The position numbers were made by a program, and so were the translations under genes. The notes under the pieces were generated by a model. That model searched no databases, had not been told where the DNA came from, and worked only from the letters and a program-made list of their open reading frames with translations. Positions 1 through 6,463 of a DNA stretch of 64,000 bases are shown piece after piece. Origin of the DNA: Cardiobacterium hominis (GTDB lineage: Bacteria > Pseudomonadota > Gammaproteobacteria > Cardiobacteriales > Cardiobacteriaceae); contig NZ_LR134365.1 in NCBI RefSeq assembly GCF_900637305.1, positions 1,047,501 through 1,111,500 of the forward strand, written 5' to 3'. Positions within the stretch are counted from its first letter, which is position 1. Every line of letters begins with the position of its first letter.

Positions 1-298
1 TGTACCATTTTGGAGGATATTCGACATAAATTCTTCCGTCGATTATGCGAATATCTATAGGATAAAATGCGCTGTTTGCTGCAGGCCTGTTCTCATCGAC
101 TAATGTAAAATTGACATACATATACCCTGTGAAGTAATCAAAATCTATTCCGTAGAAAGAACAGGCCCAATTGTATGCACGTGACTTGAATGAAGCTTGT
201 AACGAGTCCACCATCTCACTAAATTCAGAAAGGGACGGCGGCAATATAAATTCCAGTGGCCGATGGAAGCATTTATTTTCAGGATTCCCTTTAATCAT
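1..298 (-). CDS. hypothetical phage protein, C-terminus beyond window
   Basis: This reading frame starts at 298 with ATG and runs open to base 1, so the protein (at least 99 residues) is cut by the window edge. The start overlaps the stop of the preceding small membrane protein gene by 8 bases, which makes it the fourth gene of the leftward early operon. The visible part begins MIKGNPENKCFHRPLEF and is rich in aromatic residues. I recognise no family, signal peptide or membrane segment. Base composition is more AT-rich than in the late genes. The reading frame is fairly certain; the function is unknown. Confidence 0.6.
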   Translation of the reverse strand, partial: MIKGNPENKCFHRPLEFILPPSLSEFSEMVDSLQASFKSRAYNWACSFYGIDFDYFTGYMYVNFTLVDENRPAANSAFYPIDIRIIDGRIYVEYPPKWY

Positions 299-557
299 GA
301 CGTCCTCCCTTGCGCAGCCATGTGTAGCAATCAATCTGGTCTTGCCCGCTCAAATTAGGGCAGAGGTCGGCGATGCGCTGATAGTGCGCGTCGTTGTCGG
401 TGCGGTAGAACGGGTCATCTTCAACCAGTCCTTTGACAAACATCACAGCGAAAAAGGCCATAAAAGCGAGGCAGGCGAGGATTTCGCAGACGTTGCGGAT
501 AGCATCAAGGCGTGTCGCGTGCGGGTCGCGGTAGTAGCGGATGGTCGGCTGTCTCAT
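291..557 (-). CDS. small single-span membrane protein of the early operon
   Basis: The gene encodes 88 residues. A hydrophobic stretch at about residues 24-44 (ILACLAFMAFFAVMFVKGL) should span the membrane once, followed by a charged tail with two cysteines. The ATG at 557 overlaps the TGA of the CII-like gene in an ATGA arrangement, so translation is probably coupled. I do not recognise a family. Its place in an early operon behind a CII-like regulator would fit a host-modifying or exclusion role, but nothing in the sequence shows that. Confidence 0.65.
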   Translation of the reverse strand: MRQPTIRYYRDPHATRLDAIRNVCEILACLAFMAFFAVMFVKGLVEDDPFYRTDNDAHYQRIADLCPNLSGQDQIDCYTWLRKGGRHD

Positions 558-859
558 GCGGCACCGTCCTCGCGCATCATATTGATGCTGTCGCCTGCAA
601 GATTGACCAGCGCCTTGAACAGTTCGGGGCCGATGATGATGGCTTTGGCCGGGGCGAGAGCCAGCCCTTGCGGATGGGTAGCGCTTGGCAGAGCGATGAT
701 GGCGCAGAACTCATCGAACGTGAGCTTGCGTTCGCCGGTTTTGATACGGCTGACGCCGCTGTCGTCGAGGGAGAGCGCATCACGGATTGCAGGGACGGGG
801 ATGGCGCACAAATGGGATTGCAACAGGGAAGGCGAGTTGCGAAAAGGTTTGATGGTCAT
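554..859 (-). CDS. CII-like phage transcriptional regulator
   Basis: The gene encodes 101 residues. Residues about 25-55 form a helix-turn-helix with the pattern typical of lambda CII-type regulators (alternating DSGVSRIKTGERKL, then FDEFCAIIALPS), which is the basis of the call. Lambda CII activates the lysogeny promoters and is unstable; whether this one activates or represses is unknown. The C-terminal half (GPELFKALVNLAGDSINMM) could be an oligomerisation helix. It is coupled by ATGA overlaps to the genes on both sides, in a leftward operon facing the repressor gene, the usual position for a P2 Cox-like or CII-like early regulator. Confidence 0.6.
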   Translation of the reverse strand: MTIKPFRNSPSLLQSHLCAIPVPAIRDALSLDDSGVSRIKTGERKLTFDEFCAIIALPSATHPQGLALAPAKAIIIGPELFKALVNLAGDSINMMREDGAA

Positions 860-1035
860 GACTGACCGCCTTTGCCAAACTCGGCGTCAAGGTATTGCTT
901 GACGCACTGGTAGGCGATGGTTGCCATTGGCAGATTCAACTTGCGTGCGGCACGTTGCAGCCGCTGGCGGTCTTGTTGGGATAGCCGGACAAGAACCGGC
1001 TTGTCTTTGCGGGTTTCGGGCGGTTTGATGTTCAT
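856..1035 (-). CDS. small ribbon-helix-helix-like protein
   Basis: This 59-residue gene begins MNIKPPETRKDKPVLVRL and ends with TGA at 856-858, overlapping the ATG of the CII-like gene. The pattern of a short beta strand (KPVLVRLS) followed by two amphipathic helices (QQDRQRLQRAARKLN and PMATIAYQCVKQYL) is that of Arc/MetJ-type ribbon-helix-helix DNA-binding proteins. It is the first gene of the leftward early operon, directly downstream of the candidate operator/promoter region. A role in the lysis-lysogeny switch or as an autoregulator is plausible but inferred from position and fold only. Confidence 0.6.
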   Translation of the reverse strand: MNIKPPETRKDKPVLVRLSQQDRQRLQRAARKLNLPMATIAYQCVKQYLDAEFGKGGQS

Positions 1036-1108
1036 GTATCATTACAGACGGCTAAGTCTAAGCGTAAGCGTGACGAAGCCATAAGCCTCCTGACTTGTTG
1101 GGGGGATA

Positions 1109-1149
1109 GGAGAGCAACCGGATAGTTTGGCGACTTGGGGTTGCTCTCC
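1109..1149. repeat. 11-bp perfect inverted repeat in the switch region
   Basis: GGAGAGCAACC at 1109-1119 and GGTTGCTCTCC at 1139-1149 are exact reverse complements separated by 19 bases. The pair lies in the leader of the leftward early operon, between the candidate promoter and the first ATG at 1035. It could fold in the early mRNA or serve as a protein-binding site. No T-run follows on either strand, so a simple terminator is unlikely. Confidence 0.6.
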
Positions 1150-1159
1150 GCCTTGTGTA

Positions 1160-1178
1160 ACTAAGCGGCTCGCTTAGT
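1160..1178. promoter_or_regulatory. candidate operator palindrome
   Basis: ACTAAGCG at 1160-1167 and CGCTTAGT at 1171-1178 form a perfect 8-bp dyad around GCT. It lies just downstream of the candidate leftward -10 hexamer (1188-1193), where a bound repressor would block early transcription. The assignment to the S24-type repressor encoded at 1237 is inference. Confidence 0.45.
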
Positions 1179-1180
1179 GT

Positions 1181-1216
1181 TGTGCTAACTATACGCCTCA
1201 AACGAGGCGGAAGTAA
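1181..1216 (-). promoter_or_regulatory. candidate early promoter with operator in its spacer
   Basis: On the minus strand TTACTT (1216-1211) and TATAGT (1193-1188) are separated by 17 bases. The spacer carries a perfect dyad, CGCCTC-4-GAGGCG (1194-1209). A -10 with five of six consensus bases and the dyad between the hexamers is the layout of a repressor-controlled promoter. It would drive the RHH/CII-like operon. The -35 match is weak, so this remains a candidate. Confidence 0.4.
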
Positions 1217-1236
1217 ATCATGAATCGCCACAAATT

Positions 1237-1872
1237 ATGCAACGTCATGAAAGATTGAGAAAAATAGTAGAGGGGTCTGGTATAACACAGGGCGATTTTG
1301 CGGCCCAAATGGGTGTTGCCGTTTCCGCACAACGTAACTATGAGAAAGGGTTAAGAAAACCTGATATTGACTATCTCCAGCGTTTGCATGATGCCGGATA
1401 TGACGTACTGTATCTATTAACGGGAACCACAAAAATCCCAGAAGGTTATGTTCGCATCCCCAAAATGAGCGCGCGCGGTAGTATGGGGAGCGGTATTGAT
1501 GGGGCGCTTGCACATGATGATGTGCTTGAGTACATCACCGTCTCAAAAGACTGGATTGATCGCACGATGGGGACGTATTCAAAAGCGGATAATCTGCGCA
1601 TTATTCATGGTCGTGGGGACAGTATGGCTCCGACCTTTTCTGACAACACACCGCTTTTGGTAGATATTGGCGTTACAAATTTTCAGCAGGATGCTATTTA
1701 TTTGTTTCAATTATTTGGTGAAGTGTATATCAAACGTTTACAACGGAAGCCGAGGGGGGGATATAAAGCCATATCTGATAATAAATATTATGAATCATTT
1801 GATATTTTAGAACCTGACGATTTTCGTATTATTGCGCTGGTTGTTGGGGCATGGAATTTTTCTAAGTTTTGA
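1237..1872 (+). CDS. phage repressor, XRE helix-turn-helix plus S24 peptidase domain
   Basis: The gene encodes 211 residues. An N-terminal XRE-type helix-turn-helix (about residues 5-50) is followed by a LexA/CI-like S24 domain (about 115-205). The serine of GDSM (S129) and the lysine of YIKRLQR (K166) fit the catalytic Ser-Lys dyad. I see no clear Ala-Gly or Cys-Gly cleavage site in the linker, so self-cleavage is uncertain. It faces the leftward early operon and is presumably the immunity repressor. The start has no good Shine-Dalgarno sequence. A better-placed one (GAGGCGGA) precedes an out-of-frame ATG at 1220 that would give a 12-codon peptide ending inside this gene. Confidence 0.85.
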   Translation: MQRHERLRKIVEGSGITQGDFAAQMGVAVSAQRNYEKGLRKPDIDYLQRLHDAGYDVLYLLTGTTKIPEGYVRIPKMSARGSMGSGIDGALAHDDVLEYITVSKDWIDRTMGTYSKADNLRIIHGRGDSMAPTFSDNTPLLVDIGVTNFQQDAIYLFQLFGEVYIKRLQRKPRGGYKAISDNKYYESFDILEPDDFRIIALVVGAWNFSKF

Positions 1873-1881
1873 GGAGAAGAA

Positions 1882-2352
1882 ATGAGTAAAGGATTAGATT
1901 CAAAATATATATTTGAAGAAACAATGAAAACTTATGATGATAGATTTGTTAAAAAATTATTCCTAATGATGATTGGTTTTTATTTAGGAATCATAGCGAT
2001 GCTGTCAGTAGTATTAGGAATAAGTTTGTATGGAATAACCTCTTTTAATATATATTTAATGGTGGTTGCATTAGTATTTGCTTTGGCAGAGCTTGGGCTT
2101 ATTTTCAAAGTTTGCGCATACGTGTGTGGAATTTTCATGTCTGAAAAACGTGCGCGTCAATGGGTGGCCGCTGCTAGTACCATTGAAGAAAGAGAAGACA
2201 GAAAAAAAATGTTTCATTGTTTTCGTCGTTGCCAGCAGGCAGAGCTTCAGTATGAACGCAAATCCAACCATAAGAATAAAGGGAAATTAGAAGCCGCACG
2301 TACTAAATGGGAACATGAATCTACACGCTTCAAAGAAAAATATTTTGTCTAA
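1882..2352 (+). CDS. two-span membrane protein, lysogeny-side cargo
   Basis: The gene encodes 156 residues. Two hydrophobic segments (about 25-50 and 57-85) are followed by a long, charged, probably cytoplasmic tail rich in Lys, Arg and Glu. A Shine-Dalgarno sequence (GAGGAG) lies just before the ATG, 9 bases after the repressor stop, so it is likely expressed with the repressor in the lysogen. It is clearly more AT-rich than the structural genes, a common sign of recently acquired cargo. The family is not recognised; superinfection exclusion is a possible role for a lysogen-expressed membrane protein, without direct support. Confidence 0.65.
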   Translation: MSKGLDSKYIFEETMKTYDDRFVKKLFLMMIGFYLGIIAMLSVVLGISLYGITSFNIYLMVVALVFALAELGLIFKVCAYVCGIFMSEKRARQWVAAASTIEEREDRKKMFHCFRRCQQAELQYERKSNHKNKGKLEAARTKWEHESTRFKEKYFV

Positions 2353-2354
2353 TC

Positions 2355-3014
2355 ATGAAAAGGCAAATCTTTACATTTTTGTTCATATTGTTTGTCGGTA
2401 ATGCACTCGCCTACGAAATCACCGGCAAGGTTGTTGGTGTAGCCGATGGCGATACGCTGACCATCCTTGATGCGACAAATGCCCAACACAAAATTCGGCT
2501 CGCCGATATTGACGCCCCGGAATCTGGGCAACCGTATGGCAACCGTGCGAAGCAACGCCTGCGGTCGCTGGTCGCCGGAAAAACAGTAATCGCAGATTGC
2601 CGCGAAAAAGACAAATACGGGCGTGACGTCTGCACCGTTATCGTGGATGGGGCTGACGTCAATGCCGATTTAGTTGCGACCGGTCATGCGTGGGTCTATG
2701 AGCAGTACAACGCACGCGCTGACCTGCCGCCGTTACAAGAGGCGGCGAAAAGCAAAGGAGCAGGGCTGTGGTCATTGCCAGAGGCGCAAATTGTGAAGCC
2801 GAGCGATTGGCGGCACGGGCAAAAGGACGTACAGGAGCAGGTTAAAGCGGTCAAGGCACAGCAGGCCACTCAAGCGGATGTTGCCTGCGGCAGCAAGCGC
2901 TACTGCAAGCAAATGGCGTCATGCGCCGAGGCCAAGTTTTACTTGCAACAATGTGGCCTAAGTCGTCTCGATCGGGATGGCGACGGCATTCCTTGTGAAT
3001 CCATTTGTAAATAA
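2355..3014 (+). CDS. secreted thermonuclease-like protein with excalibur domain
   Basis: The gene encodes 219 residues. A signal peptide ends near residue 19 (FVGNALA). Residues about 21-150 form a staphylococcal-nuclease (SNase) fold with the catalytic set R48, D53, E56 and R90 in the expected motifs (IRLADIDAPES and DKYGRDV). Residues about 178-218 are an excalibur calcium-binding domain with DRDGDGIPCE and paired cysteines. The family cleaves DNA and RNA in a calcium-dependent way; here it would act in the periplasm or outside the cell. It starts 2 bases after the preceding gene and continues the repressor-side rightward operon. A role in degrading incoming DNA is conceivable but unproven. 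Confidence 0.85.
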   Translation: MKRQIFTFLFILFVGNALAYEITGKVVGVADGDTLTILDATNAQHKIRLADIDAPESGQPYGNRAKQRLRSLVAGKTVIADCREKDKYGRDVCTVIVDGADVNADLVATGHAWVYEQYNARADLPPLQEAAKSKGAGLWSLPEAQIVKPSDWRHGQKDVQEQVKAVKAQQATQADVACGSKRYCKQMASCAEAKFYLQQCGLSRLDRDGDGIPCESICK

Positions 3015-3023
3015 AAGAAAAAT

Positions 3024-3407
3024 ATGTTTTGGAAAATACCCAAATGGTGCGTCTGCCTGATCGTCCTCGCAGGTTGCGAGAATCTGAATGGACTGTACTC
3101 GGATGCACCCAGCCGACCGCAAACCGTGGCGTTGCAGGCGCAGCGCCCCGCTCCGGGAGAAATCACGCTGTTGCCGCAATCCTTGCCTGTGTATGGCGCG
3201 ACCGATGCGGCAGATACGGGATATAACCATCGTGCTACGAAACCGCAGAAATCCGGTGCGAAGAAATACAGCTGCGGCAGCGGCAAGAGGTGCAGTAATA
3301 TCAGTTCGTGCGAAGAGGCGCGCTATTTGCTCAAACATTGCGGATTGAGGCGGCTTGACCGTGACGGCGATGGCGTGCCGTGCGAAACGATTTGCCCCGG
3401 TGGATAA
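3024..3407 (+). CDS. lipoprotein with C-terminal excalibur domain
   Basis: The gene encodes 127 residues. The N-terminus has a short hydrophobic stretch ending in the lipobox LAGC (C18), so the protein should be lipidated. After a Pro/Gln-rich linker, residues about 84-125 are an excalibur domain very like that of the nuclease 10 bases upstream (SCEEARYLLKHCGLRRLDRDGDGVPCE). The two genes probably share this module by duplication. It may act as a membrane-anchored partner of the secreted nuclease, which is inference from adjacency and the shared domain. Confidence 0.75.
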   Translation: MFWKIPKWCVCLIVLAGCENLNGLYSDAPSRPQTVALQAQRPAPGEITLLPQSLPVYGATDAADTGYNHRATKPQKSGAKKYSCGSGKRCSNISSCEEARYLLKHCGLRRLDRDGDGVPCETICPGG

Positions 3408-3426
3408 TTCAGATACGCATCAGGAA

Positions 3427-3891
3427 ATGAAAGACTATCGACCACCCGCCTGCCGTATTGGGAGCTGGCTTGATGATGAAATTTACGGGCGTGTGCAGGT
3501 TGGTGGATTCACCGATGCCAAAATCTCATGGCCGTATCGCAAAAGCCGCAGCTCGCATTCGCTGATTTTATGCGGCGATTTGGTTGAGGCCGTAAAAATC
3601 GAGGCAGCGAAAGACGTTTGTGACTGGTTTGATGTTGGGGCGACGACGGTCGCTAAATGGCGACGCTTACTCGGTGTGAATCGACAAAATAACGACGGAA
3701 CGCAACGTCTTTACAGGGAACTTTTTGCCCAGAAAATTACCCCAGAAATAGCGGAAAATGCTCGTGAACATGCCAGAAGCCAGTTCTCCCGCGCAAAGAT
3801 GTCTGCAACCAAGCGAGGGAAGCCCGTCAATATCCATCCTAATTCTATCGCAGCATTGAAAAACTGGCGGAAGAAAAAAAAGATTAAATAA
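3427..3891 (+). CDS. putative DNA-binding phage protein
   Basis: From the ATG at 3427 the gene encodes about 154 residues; the frame is open upstream to 3355, and a GTG at 3400 is another possible start. The middle (DVCDWFDVGATTVAKWRRLLGV) looks like a helix-turn-helix. The C-terminal stretch (ARSQFSRAKMSATKRGKPVN) resembles the short NUMOD3-type DNA-binding motifs found beside homing nucleases, but no nuclease domain is present. It ends in a very basic tail. Last gene of the rightward lysogeny-side cluster, directly before a terminator. Confidence 0.5.
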   Translation: MKDYRPPACRIGSWLDDEIYGRVQVGGFTDAKISWPYRKSRSSHSLILCGDLVEAVKIEAAKDVCDWFDVGATTVAKWRRLLGVNRQNNDGTQRLYRELFAQKITPEIAENAREHARSQFSRAKMSATKRGKPVNIHPNSIAALKNWRKKKKIK

Positions 3892-3893
3892 AG

Positions 3894-3924
3894 AAAGCCG
3901 CCTTATTGGCGGTTTTCTTTTTAT
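3894..3924. terminator. rho-independent terminator, probably bidirectional
   Basis: A GCCGCC/GGCGG stem with a TTATT loop is flanked by A-rich sequence on the left and TTTTCTTTTT on the right. It separates the rightward lysogeny-side genes from the convergent leftward gene ending at 3921. Confidence 0.75.
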
Positions 3925-4136
3925 TGTTTTTGCCCGCGCTGGTAATAATCCAGTAGGTGCAATAACGCAGCCTTTTTACTTCCTTTTTCATTAGATAAGG
4001 CTTCAAATTGTTGTGCATAGGGTGCTTCGAGGATAGCGCTCAAACGGATACCACCGTTTTTCAGGATTTTGTCATGCGCCGCTTTCGCGGTTTGTGCGCG
4101 CTGCGCTTTGGCTCGTGGGGTTTTGCAGTAACTCAT
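3921..4136 (-). CDS. small phage protein, possibly ribbon-helix-helix-like
   Basis: The proposed start at 4136 (MSYCKTPRAKAQRAQ) gives 71 residues. A basic N-terminal arm is followed by a strand-helix-helix pattern (GGIRLSAILEAPYAQQFEALSN, broken by GSKKAALLHLLDYYQ) that suggests a small DNA-binding protein. The frame is open further upstream, but that part overlaps the preceding gene deeply and looks like shadow sequence. It overlaps the end of the gene at 4072 by 65 bases and ends at a shared terminator. No family identified. Confidence 0.5.
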   Translation of the reverse strand: MSYCKTPRAKAQRAQTAKAAHDKILKNGGIRLSAILEAPYAQQFEALSNEKGSKKAALLHLLDYYQRGQKQ

Positions 4137-4524
4137 GGGGTTTTTGCCGCTCAAAAAATGCGTGCGCAAGGTCGCGCTCGAAATTATCCAGCGCCAGCGT
4201 GTCGCCAGACTCGGCCAATATACGGCAAGCTGCAAAGGGCGCGGTCGGCGCTTTGCCACCGTCGGCGATAATGCCCCATGCTGTTGCTTTATATCGACTA
4301 TGTGTGCAAACAACGATGCGGCGGACATCCTTCCCCTGTCGTTTCACGATAACGTCCAGCAGTTTGCGCTGTCGCTGTTGTAAGGTACAGATATATTCAT
4401 CGTTCAATGGTAGCGGTGTACGGGGTTCTTGCAGCCAATCTTTCAGGCGAGCAACGACTATGCCGTCTGCCTCGCGGGTGCGATAGCTTTCACCAGTAGT
4501 GATATTGATATGATAGAGATACAC
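4072..4524 (-). CDS. hypothetical phage protein
   Basis: The gene encodes 150 residues from a GTG start; no ATG fits the conserved-looking N-terminus (YLYHINITTGESYRTREADG). The sequence is soluble, mixed alpha/beta in appearance, with several basic clusters and no motif I recognise. It sits at the far end of the late tail operon, beyond gene D, where P2 carries ogr. It lacks the zinc-finger cysteines of Ogr, so it is not an Ogr homologue. The stop codon lies inside the following small gene. Confidence 0.45.
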   Translation of the reverse strand: MYLYHINITTGESYRTREADGIVVARLKDWLQEPRTPLPLNDEYICTLQQRQRKLLDVIVKRQGKDVRRIVVCTHSRYKATAWGIIADGGKAPTAPFAACRILAESGDTLALDNFERDLAHAFFERQKPHELLQNPTSQSAARTNRESGA

Positions 4525-4544
4525 ACTGCCGCCTGTTACGGCCC

Positions 4545-4562
4545 CGCCGCCGAAAGGCGGCA
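4545..4562. repeat. GC-rich hairpin between two small phage genes
   Basis: GCCGCC and GGCGGC flank a GAAA tetraloop. It lies just upstream of the GTG start of the gene at 4524 on the minus strand and lacks a T-run. It may affect translation of that gene or read-through from the gene at 4576-4899. Confidence 0.4.
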
Positions 4563-4575
4563 GGGGGAAGGTTGA

Positions 4576-4899
4576 TTATTCAAACTGTTCGGGTTTCCAA
4601 CCGTAGCCAGTAAGAGCTCCTGACCAAACCATATTAGCGTCAAAGATGCTTCCGTCTGCTTTTACGGTCAGATACGGGGTACCTGCTTCGGCCATTTTGC
4701 GAACCAGTGCCATTGTATTCGGGTCGGTGATGGTTTCTTTTTTGCTACCGAGCGTCCATGAATTTCCACCGCTGTGAGGTTCTGTCTTGGCGCATGGGTA
4801 TTCAATTACAATACGGTCGCCGTGGTCATTGACAACGTATTCAGTTTCCCAAATGTCGAATTTGGTCGGGATGCTGGTTACTTTTACATTTGCGTTCAT
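4576..4899 (-). CDS. hypothetical phage protein
   Basis: The gene encodes 107 residues from an ATG with a good Shine-Dalgarno sequence (AAGGA). Strand-rich sequence such as KFDIWETEYVVNDHGDRIVIEYP suggests a small beta-structured soluble protein. There are no transmembrane or signal segments. It lies beyond gene D in the late orientation, with 152 bases between it and D. No family recognised. Confidence 0.6.
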   Translation of the reverse strand: MNANVKVTSIPTKFDIWETEYVVNDHGDRIVIEYPCAKTEPHSGGNSWTLGSKKETITDPNTMALVRKMAEAGTPYLTVKADGSIFDANMVWSGALTGYGWKPEQFE

Positions 4900-4977
4900 G
4901 GTATTTTCCTTGAGTTTTCGTGCCGCTGGTTAATCAAATATCGAGAGGCTGCGGCGTGTCTTTCGATGGGTTGAATT

Positions 4978-4994
4978 TTACTGTGTTACAGTAA
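4978..4994. repeat. 7-bp dyad between gene D and the next gene
   Basis: TTACTGT at 4978-4984 and ACAGTAA at 4988-4994 flank GTT. The dyad lies in the intergenic gap upstream of the leftward gene starting at 4899, where a regulator could bind. No further evidence of function. Confidence 0.35.
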
Positions 4995-5051
4995 TCGGCG
5001 CGAGTATTTTTTGCATCACACCCCTATTATTTTTATAACCACATAATTTTA

Positions 5052-6020
5052 TTAAAACATTTCTGCGCAGCTGATTTGCACGGTGTAACCGTTGTCGCCG
5101 AGGGTGTGCGTAATCTCCTTGATGAACCACCGTACCGCATCAATCTGCGGCTTGAATCCCTCGACTTTGAGCGGTTGTTCGGCGAACAGCTCGGCGCGGC
5201 CAAAGGCTAGGTTCAGCGAGAGGGTGCGGGCGCGGGTTTTGATGCGCTTCATTTCCGCCTCGGCTGCCTTCTTTGCCTCCGCCTCGCTGTTGTAAGTGTG
5301 TTTGAGGTGTCGGCGGTAGCCGTCTTTGCCGATTTCGGCTTTTTTGCGTTTGGCGCCCTTTTTGTCGTGCCAGTAGGCTATGACGCCGGTTACACGGTCG
5401 TCGCGGTCGGCGTCGTTGTAGCTGTGGCTGTCGCCGTCACGGCGCTCGATGATGGCCGTTGGCAGCTCGTTGCCGCCGCTGTTTTTGCCGGAAGCGCGCA
5501 CCGTGAATATGAGCCGGCCGTCCTTGACCGTGCCGACGGCGTCATGCTCCTGCGCCAGCCGGGTTACAAGGTGGGCGTCGCTCTCATTGGTCTGGTCAAT
5601 ATGCGGGATGGCAATACCGGCGAGGTCGGGCGCAACTGCCGGAATCAGCCCGTGGCGTTTGGCGATGGTACCGATGATGTCACCGAGGGTGGTGGCGTGG
5701 TAGCTGGTTTCGCGTTCCTCCAGCAGCGTCTGGCGAAAATCCGCCGAGCGGGCGCGAATGGTGATGACGTCTGGCGGCCCCTGATGGCTGATTTCGTCAA
5801 CGATGTACTCGCCCCGGTTTTGCTCCATGCCCTTGTAACCGAAAATGGCGGTGATTTTTTTCCCCTTGCTCGGCAGTTCGACTTGGCCGTCGCTGTCGTC
5901 GATGTCTATCGTCAGCTCGTCCACCTCCATGCCGCTTTTGTCGGCGACGGTGAGCGACAGCAGGCGACCGTGGAGTTCGAGCGGTTTGCCTTCGAGGATG
6001 AGGGTATAGACGGGCGTCAT
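5052..6020 (-). CDS. D: phage late control/baseplate hub protein gpD
   Basis: The gene encodes 322 residues and matches the GPD family (P2 gene D, Mu gp44-like hub). In P2-type tails it forms the baseplate hub at the end of the tail tube, above the spike. Recognisable features are the N-terminal beta domain (SLTVADKSGMEVDELTIDIDD), the central HATTLGDIIGTIAKRHGL block, and the C-terminal beta region. It is a little shorter than P2 gpD. Its ATG overlaps the stop of U (TGATG), so the two are coupled; it is the last of the conserved tail genes. Confidence 0.9.
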   Translation of the reverse strand: MTPVYTLILEGKPLELHGRLLSLTVADKSGMEVDELTIDIDDSDGQVELPSKGKKITAIFGYKGMEQNRGEYIVDEISHQGPPDVITIRARSADFRQTLLEERETSYHATTLGDIIGTIAKRHGLIPAVAPDLAGIAIPHIDQTNESDAHLVTRLAQEHDAVGTVKDGRLIFTVRASGKNSGGNELPTAIIERRDGDSHSYNDADRDDRVTGVIAYWHDKKGAKRKKAEIGKDGYRRHLKHTYNSEAEAKKAAEAEMKRIKTRARTLSLNLAFGRAELFAEQPLKVEGFKPQIDAVRWFIKEITHTLGDNGYTVQISCAEMF

Positions 6021-6454
6021 CAGAACAGCCTCGTGATGAGTTGCAGCAGCGGCGACAGGCGGCCGAACGGGGCGTGGCGGCCGTCGTAGCGCTTGAGCGA
6101 CAGGGTAAATTCGATTTTGAGCGCCTGTCCGTCGGGCATGAGGACGCTGGATGTCTCATTGAGGCTGTCGATGAGCCAGTAACCCATGACTGCGCCGGTG
6201 CCGTGCATCAGCAGGTAAGGCTCGCCGCGTCCGGCCATTTCGCGCAGCATGGTGATGTTGGCCGGGCCGCCGGTGTACTCCGGGGCAAGGACGCCGGACA
6301 GGGTTATTTGGTCTTCGCCGCGGCCGACGTACTGGTAGGCCGGCTCGCCGCCGGTGCGGTTATTGGCAGGCCAGCGCCATTGCGTGGCGCGCTGGATGCT
6401 GTCGATGGGTGCCGACTGGACGGCAAAAACGAACATACCCAAACACATTAACAT
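6020..6454 (-). CDS. U: tail protein gpU
   Basis: The gene encodes 144 residues of the P2 gpU family, with the typical phrases RATQWRWPANNRTGGEPAYQYVG split by short gaps, and GVLAPEYTGG. gpU is a tail-assembly protein made with T and D. A strong Shine-Dalgarno sequence (AGGAGG) 5 bases before the ATG lies across the stop codon of the tape measure gene. Order T-U-D is that of P2. Confidence 0.88.
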   Translation of the reverse strand: MLMCLGMFVFAVQSAPIDSIQRATQWRWPANNRTGGEPAYQYVGRGEDQITLSGVLAPEYTGGPANITMLREMAGRGEPYLLMHGTGAVMGYWLIDSLNETSSVLMPDGQALKIEFTLSLKRYDGRHAPFGRLSPLLQLITRLF

Positions 6455-6463
6455 GGTGGCCTC

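Noticed and set aside
171..902. 243-residue rightward frame across the early operon
   Set aside because: It runs antisense to four overlapping leftward genes that have coupled starts, and its protein shows no family features.
5298..6089. 263-residue rightward frame opposite D and U
   Set aside because: Shadow of the conserved gpD and gpU genes; composition follows their codon pattern.
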